Origin: Sphingobacterium sp. LZ7M1
GTDB lineage: Bacteria > Bacteroidota > Bacteroidia > Sphingobacteriales > Sphingobacteriaceae
NCBI RefSeq assembly: GCF_024296865.1
Contig: NZ_CP101134.1
Location: 1,240,001 to 1,304,000 of the forward strand
Direction: 5' to 3'
DNA: 64,000 nucleotides
The notes under the pieces are model-generated. The model was not told where the DNA came from. It saw only the letters and a program-made list of their open reading frames with translations, and did not search any database. This document shows, piece after piece, positions 25,323 to 34,570 of the stretch. The position numbers and the translations under genes are program-made. The first letter of the stretch is position 1. Each line of letters opens with the position of its first letter.

Positions 25323-25901
25323 ATGACAATGAAACATTTATTTGTAGGCTTACTAGCCTCATCCGTATTGACCTTGGCAGCATGCAATGGCGCTTCTGAA
25401 AAAAAATCAGAAAGCGACGTCCATACTGAAACAACGGTATCCAACGAAAGCAACGCTGCAAGCGACCAGGGAACTTTTTCGGAACTTTTTTCCCATTACC
25501 AGCACCTGACTTTTGCTTTGTCTTCCGATAATGATAAAGAAGCCGCAAATGCAGCTAAAGGCATGCTGGAAGCACTCCCCAAGATTAATACCGAGGGCTT
25601 TAGTGCAGAACAGAAAAGCACCTTCGATGACATCGCTGCTGATATTCAGGAACATTCGGAGCACATAGGTGATAACATAGGCAATATCGCTCATCAAAGA
25701 GAACATTTAGTGATCTTGAGCAAGGATTTTTATGATATAACAAAAGAATTCGGCACCGAAAAGCCCATGTACAAGATTTTTTGCTCGATGTACGATGACA
25801 ACAAAGGAGCATATTGGTTAAGCGATAGCAAAGAGGTCAAAAACCCTTACTATGGTGAAGATATGCTAACATGTGGTGAAGTTCAGGAAGAACTGAAGTA
25901 A
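25323..25901 (+). CDS. DUF3347 lipoprotein
   Basis: A 192-residue lipoprotein with lipobox LAAC in the N terminus (LLASSVLTLAACNGASE). ATG codons at 25323 and 25329 are both usable. The DUF3347 domain spans about residues 45-190. It has the motif HSEHIGDNIGNIAHQREHLVILS, rich in His, and the C-terminal block FCSMYDDNKGAYWLSDSKEVKNPYYG, then MLTCG. It closely resembles the lipoprotein at 59169 (HAEHIGENVGNIHHQREHL). It ends the lipoprotein group before a hairpin and the cusA operon. Confidence 0.85.
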   Translation: MTMKHLFVGLLASSVLTLAACNGASEKKSESDVHTETTVSNESNAASDQGTFSELFSHYQHLTFALSSDNDKEAANAAKGMLEALPKINTEGFSAEQKSTFDDIAADIQEHSEHIGDNIGNIAHQREHLVILSKDFYDITKEFGTEKPMYKIFCSMYDDNKGAYWLSDSKEVKNPYYGEDMLTCGEVQEELK

Positions 25902-25928
25902 AAACGCTGATTAAGATTTGAAATTCAA

Positions 25929-25970
25929 ATATCAGGTACCGGTCGATTTCTGTAGCCTGGTATCTGATAT
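25929..25970. terminator. Hairpin between DUF3347 gene and cusA
   Basis: Arms 25929-25940 and 25959-25970 pair over 12 bases with one G-U pair. It could terminate or attenuate transcription entering cusA. Confidence 0.6.
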
Positions 25971-25994
25971 TAAAATGTAAACAATGTATATGTT

Positions 25995-28900
25995 ATGCTT
26001 AAAAAAATTATCAAATATTTTTTGGAGAACCGAGTAATAACACTGTTATTACTTGTGGTTGTCCTTATATGGGGGCTGATTACAGCGCCCTTTAATTGGC
26101 ATCAAAATGCGTTGCCGAGCGATCCTGTGCCGGTCGATGCGATTCCGAACATTGGGGAGAACCAGCAAATTGTTGCGACCGAATGGATGGGGAGGTCTCC
26201 CAAAGATATACAGGAGCAGATTACCTATCCACTCACGACCTCCTTACTGGGCATCCCCGGCGTAAAAACAATCCGGAGCAGTTCGATGTTCGGCATGTCC
26301 TTCCTCTATGTCATTTTTGAAGAGGATGTTGAGTTTTATTGGAGCCGTTCCCGTATTCTGGAAAAACTGAATTCATTGCCTGCCGGCACATTACCATCCG
26401 ATGTAACGCCCACGCTCGGGCCGGATGCCACTGCTTTGGGGCAGGTCTTTTGGTATACACTGGAGGGACGCAATCCCGAAACCGGAAAACCTACAGGAGG
26501 CTGGGACCCCGATGAGCTGCGCACGATTCAGGATTTCTATGCCAAATATAATTTGGCAGCATCGGAAGGGGTTTCCGAAGTGGCTTCCATCGGAGGTTTC
26601 GTAAAAGAATACCAAGTCGATATCAATCCAGATGCGATGCGCGCATACAATGTATCCGTAATGGATATCATGTCGGCTATCCAAAACAGCAACCTGGATA
26701 TCGGTGCAGAGACGATCGAAATAAACAAAGCGGAATATCTGGTGCGTGGATTGGGCTACCTTAAAAGTGTCCAGGATCTTGAAGATGCCGTAGTGGCTGT
26801 GCGCAATAATGTTCCCGTAAAGATAAAAGACGTTGGGTTTGTCAATTTGGGACCCTCCACACGACGCGGTGGATTGGATAAGGAAGGCGTGGAAGCAGTT
26901 GGCGGTGTAGTAGTTGCCCGGCATGGAACCAACCCCATGGAAGTCATCAATAATGTCAAGGCGAAGATCAAAGAAATGGAGGCAGGTTTCCCTCAAAAAA
27001 CATTAGAGGATGGGACTATTTCAAAAGTCACCGTCGTTCCGTTTTATGACCGCTCGGGTTTAATCCAGGAAACCATCGGGACGCTGGAAAATGCTTTAGC
27101 ACACGAAATCCTGATCTGTATTATCGTTGTGATCGTGCTGGTGATCAACCTGCGAGCATCGATTCTTATATCCAGTATCTTGCCCATTGGCGTACTGGCG
27201 ACCTTCATAATCATGAAACAAATGGGGGTCGAGGCGAATATCGTTGCCCTTTCGGGAATCGCCATTGCCATTGGGGTCATGGTGGATGTGGGGATTGTCT
27301 TTATCGAAAGCATACTACGCCATATGGATGAAGAAAAAGCCAAGGGTGTTGAGAGTCGGGGGAAAGCCTTTGTAAACTTGATTTCCACCGCTGTTGCGGA
27401 AGTGTCGGGTGCTTTGTCAACGGCGATGCTCACCACGATCATCAGCTTTTTACCTGTTTTTATGATGGAAGCACAAGAAGGTAAGTTGTTCGGTCCCTTG
27501 GCATACACCAAAACCTTTGCTTTGGTTTCAGCCTTTGTGTTAGGCATTATTATCTTGCCAACACTGGCTTATTATATATTTTCAATCCGTATCAATGGGA
27601 GTAAAGTTCGCCGGATAGCCAACTACGTTTTGGTAGTTGCCGGTATCGCTCTTTGGATCTATACAGGTGTTTTTGTCGCGTTCGCATTGACTTTGATCGG
27701 AGTCAACAACCTGTTTACACCAAGATGGAAAGGAGAAAAAATTGCCAACTACGTTAATGTTGCTATCACACTTTTTGTAGCGATGTATTACCTGACGGTT
27801 GAGTGGCTGCCACTCGGCACGCAGGCAAGCACCACACTTAACTTTGTGTTCGTATTCTTTGCCATTGGTTCCATCCTGGGAATGTTATGGGCATTGGTGA
27901 TCTATTATGAACAGATTCTTCGATGGTCACTTTCCAACCGGTGGAAATTCATGGCCATCCCTATCATTACTTTATTATTCGGAATGTTAGCATGGATGGG
28001 CGTAGAGAAGAGTTTTGGTTTTGTTGCAAATGGCTTCGAAAAGACAGGTTGGAAATCATTTCGGGAGACTGCCTTCTGGCAAAAATCCACCGAAACATTT
28101 CCCGGTATCGGGGAGGAATTTATGCCAAGCCTCAATGAAGGTTCTTTCCTTTTGATGCCCACCAGTATGCCGCATACTGGGATTGAACAAAACCTGCAAT
28201 TGATCAGAACACTTGATAAACGTATTCAAAACATACCGGAAGTCGAACTTATCGTAGGAAAATGGGGCCGTGTGAATTCTGCACTTGATCCGGCTCCTAC
28301 ACAGATGTTTGAAAATACGATCAATTATATCCCGGAATTTTATCTGGATGAAGACGGGCATCGTGAAAGGTTCAAGGTAAACAGTTCCGGAGAATTCGTG
28401 TTGAAAGGTGACAAGACCTATGCTGTTTCCGATGGTTTCCGTTCCATACCACGGGACAGTCTGATTGAAGATAAAAGCGGAAAATTTTTCCGCAGATGGC
28501 GTCCTGAAATTAAAAAGGCCGACGATATATGGCAAGAGATCGTCAATGTTTCCCATCTGCCCGGATTGACTTCCGCTCCTAAGTTGCAACCGATAGAAGC
28601 GAGAATGGTAATGCTTTCTACGGGAATGAGGGCTCCGATGGGGCTAAAGGTTTCGGGTCCGGATCTGGAGTCGATTGAAATCGGTGGCAAGGCCTTGGAA
28701 GCAGCCTTAAAGGATGTTCCATCTGTTATGCCATCGACCGTTTTCTACGACAGGGCTGTTGGCGCACCCTATATCGAAATCCATCTGAACCGGGATAGAA
28801 TGGCCAGATACGGTATTACCGTTGCCGAGCTTCAGGAAGTAATCAGTGCGGCAGTCGGCGGTATGACGTTGACCACTACAGTCGAAGGCCGGGAACGGTT

Positions 28901-29846
28901 TCCCGTTCGCCTGCGCTACCCACGAGAATTACGGGATGACCCGGATGCGTTGCGAAAAATAATCATTCCGACAGCTACAGGAGCTCAGATTCCATTGGGG
29001 GATGTGGTGGATGTTGAATATGCCAAGGGCGCTCAGATGATCCAAAGTGAAAATACCTTTTTGTTGGGTTATGTAATCTTTGATAAAAAAAGTGGCATAG
29101 CGGAAGTCGACGTAGTATACGAAGCGGATCAACTCCTAAAGGAAAAAATAGCGTCTGGAGAACTGGATTTACCCAACGGGGTGACGTATAAGTTTGCCGG
29201 AAATTATGAACAGCAAGAACGTGCCGCAAAAAGGCTAATGCTTATTATACCACTGAGTTTGTTAGCCATTTTAGTAATTCTCTACTTTCAGTTCCGAACG
29301 GTTACAGCATCGTTAATTCATTTTTCCGGTGTTTTTGTAGCTCTTGCAGGAGGTTTTATTTTGTTGTGGCTTTACGGACAGCCTTGGTTTATGGATTTCT
29401 CTGTCGGAGGGACAAATATGAGGGATCTGTTCCAGATGCACAGCATCAATCTCAGCATTGCCGTTTGGGTAGGATTTATCGCCCTGTTCGGACTGGCGAC
29501 GAGTGATGGTGTATTAATGGGAACATACATCCACGATACATTTGAAGCACGGAACCCCAGAACAAAAGATGAAATACGGGAAGCAGTCATATACGCAGGC
29601 TTAAAGCGTGTCAGACCGGCAGCGATGACCACTGCTACAGCACTGATCGCCTTACTGCCTGTCCTGACCTCTACCGGTAAAGGTGCGGAAATCATGGTAC
29701 CAATGGCCATCCCGACTTTCGGCGGCATGCTGATCCAATCCATGACCATGTTTGTGGTTCCAGTATTCCAGTGCTGGTGGAGGGAATCTGCCACTAAAAA
29801 AGAAAATAGAAAAAATAATAAAAATATAGCGAATGAAAACGAATAA
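25995..29846 (+). CDS. cusA: CusA-type Cu/Ag RND efflux pump
   Basis: A 1283-residue inner-membrane HME-RND pump. The TM4 motif AIGVMVDVGIVFIES is the monovalent Cu/Ag type. The N terminus (MLKKIIKYFLENRVITLLLL) and Met-containing pore-domain segments (EARMVMLSTGMRAPMGLKVSG) also fit CusA. It is about 230 residues longer than E. coli CusA. An insert at about residues 535-640 adds extra hydrophobic segments between TM6 and TM7 (VRRIANYVLVVAGIALWIY, ANYVNVAITLFVAMYYL), and a periplasmic loop near residues 780-840 is also long. The stop overlaps the cusC start by 14 bases. The GC-richer sequence differs from the AT-rich genes just upstream. Confidence 0.93.
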   Translation: MLKKIIKYFLENRVITLLLLVVVLIWGLITAPFNWHQNALPSDPVPVDAIPNIGENQQIVATEWMGRSPKDIQEQITYPLTTSLLGIPGVKTIRSSSMFGMSFLYVIFEEDVEFYWSRSRILEKLNSLPAGTLPSDVTPTLGPDATALGQVFWYTLEGRNPETGKPTGGWDPDELRTIQDFYAKYNLAASEGVSEVASIGGFVKEYQVDINPDAMRAYNVSVMDIMSAIQNSNLDIGAETIEINKAEYLVRGLGYLKSVQDLEDAVVAVRNNVPVKIKDVGFVNLGPSTRRGGLDKEGVEAVGGVVVARHGTNPMEVINNVKAKIKEMEAGFPQKTLEDGTISKVTVVPFYDRSGLIQETIGTLENALAHEILICIIVVIVLVINLRASILISSILPIGVLATFIIMKQMGVEANIVALSGIAIAIGVMVDVGIVFIESILRHMDEEKAKGVESRGKAFVNLISTAVAEVSGALSTAMLTTIISFLPVFMMEAQEGKLFGPLAYTKTFALVSAFVLGIIILPTLAYYIFSIRINGSKVRRIANYVLVVAGIALWIYTGVFVAFALTLIGVNNLFTPRWKGEKIANYVNVAITLFVAMYYLTVEWLPLGTQASTTLNFVFVFFAIGSILGMLWALVIYYEQILRWSLSNRWKFMAIPIITLLFGMLAWMGVEKSFGFVANGFEKTGWKSFRETAFWQKSTETFPGIGEEFMPSLNEGSFLLMPTSMPHTGIEQNLQLIRTLDKRIQNIPEVELIVGKWGRVNSALDPAPTQMFENTINYIPEFYLDEDGHRERFKVNSSGEFVLKGDKTYAVSDGFRSIPRDSLIEDKSGKFFRRWRPEIKKADDIWQEIVNVSHLPGLTSAPKLQPIEARMVMLSTGMRAPMGLKVSGPDLESIEIGGKALEAALKDVPSVMPSTVFYDRAVGAPYIEIHLNRDRMARYGITVAELQEVISAAVGGMTLTTTVEGRERFPVRLRYPRELRDDPDALRKIIIPTATGAQIPLGDVVDVEYAKGAQMIQSENTFLLGYVIFDKKSGIAEVDVVYEADQLLKEKIASGELDLPNGVTYKFAGNYEQQERAAKRLMLIIPLSLLAILVILYFQFRTVTASLIHFSGVFVALAGGFILLWLYGQPWFMDFSVGGTNMRDLFQMHSINLSIAVWVGFIALFGLATSDGVLMGTYIHDTFEARNPRTKDEIREAVIYAGLKRVRPAAMTTATALIALLPVLTSTGKGAEIMVPMAIPTFGGMLIQSMTMFVVPVFQCWWRESATKKENRKNNKNIANENE

Positions 29847-31299
29847 GATAAATCGGTATATAACCGTGGCTGTATTAACAAGCTTAAGCATTTTTTCGCA
29901 AGCTTTAGCCCAAGACTACCCCACCGATTCGCTGTCCTATTATATACAAGTCGCAATCGAAAATAATCCGGGTGTAAAATCACAAAAGTATGCGCATGAG
30001 GCATACCTTGAAAAAATTCCGCAAGCCGGAGCATACCAAGACCCCGAATTGTCCATGGAAGCATATACGATGCCTATGGAAATTATAGGAGGGCGTTCTA
30101 TTGGAAATGTGAGCTTGATGCAAATGTTTCCATGGTTCGGCACGAGAAAAGCAGCTCGCACAGAGGCTACACATATGGCCAATATGCAAGATCAACAGTA
30201 TCGGGAAGCCATAAATAATCTGATCCTTCAGGTCAGCACACAGTGGTACACGATGCAAAAATTGAACGAGCAACTCAAGAATAATCAGGAAAACCAAGTG
30301 TTTCTAAAACAATTGGAACAATTGGCAATACGGAAATTCTCTGCGCCCTCAAGCACCTCACAATCAAGTGTAGCACCCGTCGTAAGCAGTAATACGCCTT
30401 CCTCACCAACCAGATCTAGTGCTTCATCGGGTATGGGAGGGATGAGTATGGGAGGAGGCAATTCAGCTCCTGCTACTAATCAGAATATGAGTATGCCGTC
30501 CGGTGGTGGCATGGGAGCAATGGAAGGTGGCTCCGGATCGGGTATGTCAGAGGTGCTTCGTATCCAATTGGAAATTGTCGAAATTGAAAATAACATTGAA
30601 AGTTTACATGCTCAGATTAAAGCCGAAAAAGCAAAATTCAATGCATTGTTGAATCGGGAAGCAACTGAAAAGGTCATGCTGGGACAAGAGATCCACAAGC
30701 TGAATTTTTTATATAGCGAGGAAGAGGCACTAAGGGTTATTGAGGCAAACAACCCCATGCTTGAAATGATTGCCGAAGAAGGCTTGGCATTTAAGGCAAA
30801 AGCGGAAATGGATCGGAAAATGAGTTATCCCATGATTGGTATCGGTGTGGAATACATGGTTGTGGGAAGGACGAATAATTCAATGCTGGCCATGGACGGG
30901 ATGAACGGTAAGGATATGGTCATGCCTATGGTTTCAGTGAGCCTGCCACTCTTCCGTAAAAAATACAATGCCCAGCAAAACGAAAGCAGGCTATGGCGAA
31001 AATCAAGCGAAGAGAACTTTAAAAACACCTTCAACACTTTGAAAAGCGAGTTTTACAGTCTCAAAAGCCAACTGGATGATGCTCAGCGTGCCATCGAGCT
31101 GTACGAAAAACAAACTACGCTCGCCCAAACGACATATAACCTGATCGTAAAAGAGTTCGTTACAGGCAAAAGTGACTTGACCAACGTTATTCAGGTGCAG
31201 CGGCAATTATTGGATTATCAGCTTAGGAAAGCTGAGGCCCTTGCCAACTATAATACGATGGTTGTGTCAATAAAAAAATTATTAGCAGACCATAAATAA
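29833..31299 (+). CDS. cusC: CusC/TolC-type outer-membrane factor
   Basis: A 488-residue outer-membrane channel protein with a signal peptide (MKTNKINRYITVAVLTSLSIFSQALAQD). Two outer-membrane efflux domains form coiled-coil helices. Between them lies an unusual Met/Gly/Ser-rich stretch at about residues 195-240 (SGMGGMSMGGGNSAPATNQ, MSMPSGGGMGAMEGG), plausibly a Cu(I)/Ag(I)-binding loop. The gene overlaps cusA by 14 bases and precedes cusB by 25 bases. Confidence 0.88.
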   Translation: MKTNKINRYITVAVLTSLSIFSQALAQDYPTDSLSYYIQVAIENNPGVKSQKYAHEAYLEKIPQAGAYQDPELSMEAYTMPMEIIGGRSIGNVSLMQMFPWFGTRKAARTEATHMANMQDQQYREAINNLILQVSTQWYTMQKLNEQLKNNQENQVFLKQLEQLAIRKFSAPSSTSQSSVAPVVSSNTPSSPTRSSASSGMGGMSMGGGNSAPATNQNMSMPSGGGMGAMEGGSGSGMSEVLRIQLEIVEIENNIESLHAQIKAEKAKFNALLNREATEKVMLGQEIHKLNFLYSEEEALRVIEANNPMLEMIAEEGLAFKAKAEMDRKMSYPMIGIGVEYMVVGRTNNSMLAMDGMNGKDMVMPMVSVSLPLFRKKYNAQQNESRLWRKSSEENFKNTFNTLKSEFYSLKSQLDDAQRAIELYEKQTTLAQTTYNLIVKEFVTGKSDLTNVIQVQRQLLDYQLRKAEALANYNTMVVSIKKLLADHK

Positions 31300-31324
31300 T
31301 GCAATTATTTTGAAATTCTTAGCA

Positions 31325-32908
31325 ATGAATAAACTGAAAAATATTTTTAGAAATAAGGCGGTAACTTACGGGGTTATATTATTGTCCGGACTACTGCTTG
31401 GCTGGGCGATATTTGGCGGGAATTCGTCCCATGATCACAGCCATGACCTTGAAATGGAAGTGACCGAGGACGGGGAAACAGTATGGACTTGCTCCATGCA
31501 CCCCCAGATCAGAATGGATAAACCGGGGAAATGCCCGATATGTGCAATGGATCTAATTCCCTTGAAATCATCCGGGGGAGGTGATGATGTAATTGACGAT
31601 GACGCCATCCAGATGTCAGAAGAAGCCATAGCATTGGCGAATATCCAGACTTCGATTGTCGGCCACCAAGACGCTGTTAAAGATGTCCAACTGTATGGGA
31701 CTATTCAGGTGGACGAACGTTTACAACAATCCCAAACATCGCATGTCAATGGCCGTATTGAAAATCTTTACGTAACCTTTACTGGCGAGTCGGTAAGAGA
31801 AGGACAACTGATAGCCAAAATCTATTCGCCTGATTTATTGACGGCGCAGCAAGAATTGCTCGAAGCTGCAAAATTGCAGGATATGCAGCCCCTCCTATTG
31901 GATGCCGCGAAAGAGAAGCTGAGTTTATGGAAGGTGTCAGAGGATCAGATAAGCAAAATATTGACATCCAACGAAGTTTCACCCTACGTCAATATATATG
32001 CGAATACAAGTGGTGTTGTCATAGCAAAAAATGTAAACCCGGGCGATTATATCGGCCAAGGGAGCGTCTTGTACACCATTTCAAACCTTTCCAAGTTATG
32101 GGCGGTTTTTGATGCGTATGAAACAGATCTGCCATTTCTAAAGGTGGGAGATCAGCTGGAATATACATTACGGAGTTTGCCCGGAAAAGTCTATAATGGG
32201 CGGATTGCCTTTATTAACCCTATCCTTGATGCCAATTCAAGAACGGCAAAAATCAGGGTCGAAGCCGATAACCGGGATCGCAATCTCAAACCTGAAATGT
32301 ATGCAACAGCAAGGATCACTGCTCCTTTAAAGGGCTACAACGATGAGTTGGTCATTCCCAAGTCGGCGGTTTTATGGACAGGGAAGCGCTCCATAGTTTA
32401 CGTAAAACAGCCAAATACATCCACGCCTGCTTTTAAACTTCGGGAGATCGTCTTGGGCCCCTCATTGGGCGACCAATATGTTGTTATGTCGGGGCTGGAA
32501 AATGGCGAGGAAATCGTGACCAAGGGAGCTTTCACCGTTGATGCAAGTGCCCAGCTGGAAGGTAAAATCAGTATGATGAATAACGATGGCGCAGCATCGG
32601 CTGCCGGACATCAGCATGGCGATGCTCAAACCAATGTCAATAAGACCCATGATATGTTGAAAGTATCAGGAAATTGTGAAATGTGCAAAAGCCGGATTGA
32701 GAAAGCGGCCAAAAGTGTCAAGGGGGTGATTTCCGCAAACTGGGATGTTAATGCCAAAGTTATCCATTTGGATTTCGATTCAAAAGTAACCTCAAAAAGT
32801 GCCATAAGCAAAGCTATTGCTAATGTTGGTCACGATACAGAGCTGGACAAGGCTCCCAAGGCGGTTTATGACGACTTACCGAGTTGCTGTCTCTATGACC
32901 GGGGATAA
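31325..32908 (+). CDS. cusB: CusB adaptor with HMBD and C-terminal HMA domain
   Basis: A 527-residue periplasmic adaptor. The ATG at 31325 gives a membrane anchor (AVTYGVILLSGLLLGWAIFG); a TTG five codons earlier is less likely. A His-rich stretch follows, then a heavy-metal-binding domain (WTCSMHPQIRMDKPGKCPIC, AMDLIPL; about residues 55-82). The barrel-sandwich and beta-barrel adaptor core spans about 100-410. The last ~90 residues form an HMA domain with SGNCEMCKSRIEKAAK. It ends DLPSCCLYDRG, a Cys pair also found after the HMA domain of the protein at 55822 (AECCQYDRP). The added HMA domain is not in classical CusB and could take copper from periplasmic carriers. Confidence 0.92.
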   Translation: MNKLKNIFRNKAVTYGVILLSGLLLGWAIFGGNSSHDHSHDLEMEVTEDGETVWTCSMHPQIRMDKPGKCPICAMDLIPLKSSGGGDDVIDDDAIQMSEEAIALANIQTSIVGHQDAVKDVQLYGTIQVDERLQQSQTSHVNGRIENLYVTFTGESVREGQLIAKIYSPDLLTAQQELLEAAKLQDMQPLLLDAAKEKLSLWKVSEDQISKILTSNEVSPYVNIYANTSGVVIAKNVNPGDYIGQGSVLYTISNLSKLWAVFDAYETDLPFLKVGDQLEYTLRSLPGKVYNGRIAFINPILDANSRTAKIRVEADNRDRNLKPEMYATARITAPLKGYNDELVIPKSAVLWTGKRSIVYVKQPNTSTPAFKLREIVLGPSLGDQYVVMSGLENGEEIVTKGAFTVDASAQLEGKISMMNNDGAASAAGHQHGDAQTNVNKTHDMLKVSGNCEMCKSRIEKAAKSVKGVISANWDVNAKVIHLDFDSKVTSKSAISKAIANVGHDTELDKAPKAVYDDLPSCCLYDRG

Positions 32909-32931
32909 TGGTACTTGATTAATATTAGATC

Positions 32932-33405
32932 ATGAAAAAAAACGGAAAACGAACGAAAGCATACAAAGTAATTTTAACAGTTCTGTTAAGTGTGTTTGTG
33001 TTAATGCAATTTATAACCCCCCAAAGGAACCTATCCCCGGTTCCTGCGGGCCAGGTTTTTGTTGATTCATTTAAGGTCGATGCAAAAGTTAATGCAATCC
33101 TGTCGGTATCATGCTATGACTGCCATAGCAATAATACCCAATACCCTTGGTACACTAATGTTCAGCCTTTGGGTTGGTTCATGGCAGATCATATAACCGA
33201 AGGAAAAGAGAAATTGAACTTTGATGATTTGCCAAATTACAGCCCGAGAAGGATAAACTCAAAGTTTAGCCAGATTATTGAGCAAATCGAGAAAGGTAAA
33301 ATGCCGTTGAGTTCATATACGTGGATGCATGGGGGTGCTCGTCTAAGCATGGAAGATAAGAAGCTGTTAGTTGAATACTTTAACTCGTTGATGGATAATG
33401 AATAA
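32932..33405 (+). CDS. Haem-binding domain protein
   Basis: A 157-residue protein with one N-terminal membrane anchor (YKVILTVLLSVFVLMQFI), facing the periplasm. A haem-binding domain follows with CYDCHSNNTQYPWYTNVQPL, containing a c-type CxxCH site, and conserved GWFMADHITEGKEKLNF and GKMPLSSYTWMH. A close paralogue is encoded at 60849, again at the end of a copper block just before the multicopper oxidase. A redox role coupled to copper oxidation is conjecture from this repeated pairing. It starts 23 bases after cusB. Confidence 0.85.
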   Translation: MKKNGKRTKAYKVILTVLLSVFVLMQFITPQRNLSPVPAGQVFVDSFKVDAKVNAILSVSCYDCHSNNTQYPWYTNVQPLGWFMADHITEGKEKLNFDDLPNYSPRRINSKFSQIIEQIEKGKMPLSSYTWMHGGARLSMEDKKLLVEYFNSLMDNE

Positions 33406-33477
33406 GTTTAGAGTGTTAATAGTACAGACGGTTCCTTCGGAAATAGACTCAAAACGTAAATTTTAATAACAGGAAAA

Positions 33478-34419
33478 GTGGAAAACCAATCTAATATCTT
33501 AAAATACAAACATCTCGGAATCTACACTCAAAACGAGAATGTAGTATATATGCATGAAAACTGCCACGTTTGTGCTTCAGAAGGCTTTGAGGCACTTACC
33601 CGAATTAGAATATCCACTGCAACGGACTCAATCGTAGCAAGTCTTAATGTAATTTCATCCAATCTTCTATTGACTGATGAAATTGGGTTATCGGACGCCG
33701 CAGCAAAAAAACTGAATGTTTCCCCAAATGAAACTTTGTATGTTTCACATTTGGAACCTATTAAATCTTTAAGCCACGTACGGGCAAAAATCTACAATCA
33801 GAAACTGGATTACTTGGCGTACAATGAAATCATTACGGATATAGTTCAGGGCAATTATTCCAATATCGACCTCACAGCATTTATCACCGCCTGTGCCGGA
33901 AATAGAATGGATCTTGATGAAATCACCTATCTTACAAAAGCCATGATTGCTTCTGGTATGCAATTGCACTGGAACAAGGAGATTGTTGTTGATAAGCATT
34001 GCATCGGAGGGTTACCAGGCAATAGAACAACACCGTTGGTAGTTGCCATTGTTACTGCCTTTGGCCTTACAATGCCCAAAACGTCTTCCCGTGCCATTAC
34101 CTCGCCTGCCGGTACTGCAGATACCATGGAAGTATTTACCAATGTAACGCTTTCCCCTGAAAAAATAAAAGAAGTGGTTCATAAGGAAGGGGGGTGTATC
34201 GTTTGGGGTGGAACAGCCCAGTTAAGCCCGGCAGATGATCTGCTGATAAAAATCGAAAAAGCCCTCGATATAGATAGCGAGGGACAGCTAATTGCTTCGG
34301 TACTCTCAAAAAAAGCAGCGGCGGGTTCCACGCACGTTGTTATAGATATTCCTGTAGGTGAAACTGCAAAAATGAGAAGTACAAAAATGGCACAGACAAA
34401 GAGTATATGGGTGGTCTAA
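33478..34419 (+). pseudogene. Truncated thymidine/AMP phosphorylase
   Basis: A 313-residue product with thymidine/AMP phosphorylase features. These are an N-terminal extension domain, the helical domain, and phosphate/nucleoside-site motifs (VDKHCIGGLPGNRTTPLVV, SSRAITSPAGTADTMEVF, HVVIDIPVGETAKMRS). Family members of this long type are about 500 residues; here the protein stops shortly after TAKMRS. The frame then runs a few codons (IWVV) into foreign DNA that encodes, in another frame, the end of a multicopper oxidase. The likely start is GTG at 33478. The truncation probably inactivates it. Its presence in a copper block is seen in related elements but unexplained. Confidence 0.8.
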
Positions 34420-34505
34420 AATACATTTTGACCAGAAACATTGCCGCTACTACCCATTATGACAGCGATATGGGCTGGGGGTTCGGATTGAATTTGTCCT
34501 ATTAA
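34404..34505 (+). pseudogene. 3' remnant of a multicopper oxidase-CopB gene
   Basis: The 33 codons before the stop at 34503 encode YMGGLKYILTRNIAATTHYD and continue SDMGWGFGLNLSY. They match the C terminus of the intact oxidase ending at 63591 (YMGELRYIINKNIGIRTHYD, SDMGFGVGLALTY) at 21 of 33 positions. The remnant is joined directly to the truncated phosphorylase, and like the intact gene it is followed by rteC. A deletion removed most of the oxidase and the 3' end of the phosphorylase. Confidence 0.85.
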
Positions 34506-34519
34506 GTTTGACTTTCTAT

Positions 34520-34548
34520 GAGGTCGGATTTAGAATCCGACCTCTTTT
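34520..34548 (+). terminator. Terminator after the oxidase remnant
   Basis: A perfect 11-base stem (34520-34530 with 34534-34544), a three-base loop and TTTT. It probably was the terminator of the lost oxidase operon. Confidence 0.85.
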
Positions 34549-34570
34549 GATGAATTAAAAATGTTACTTA

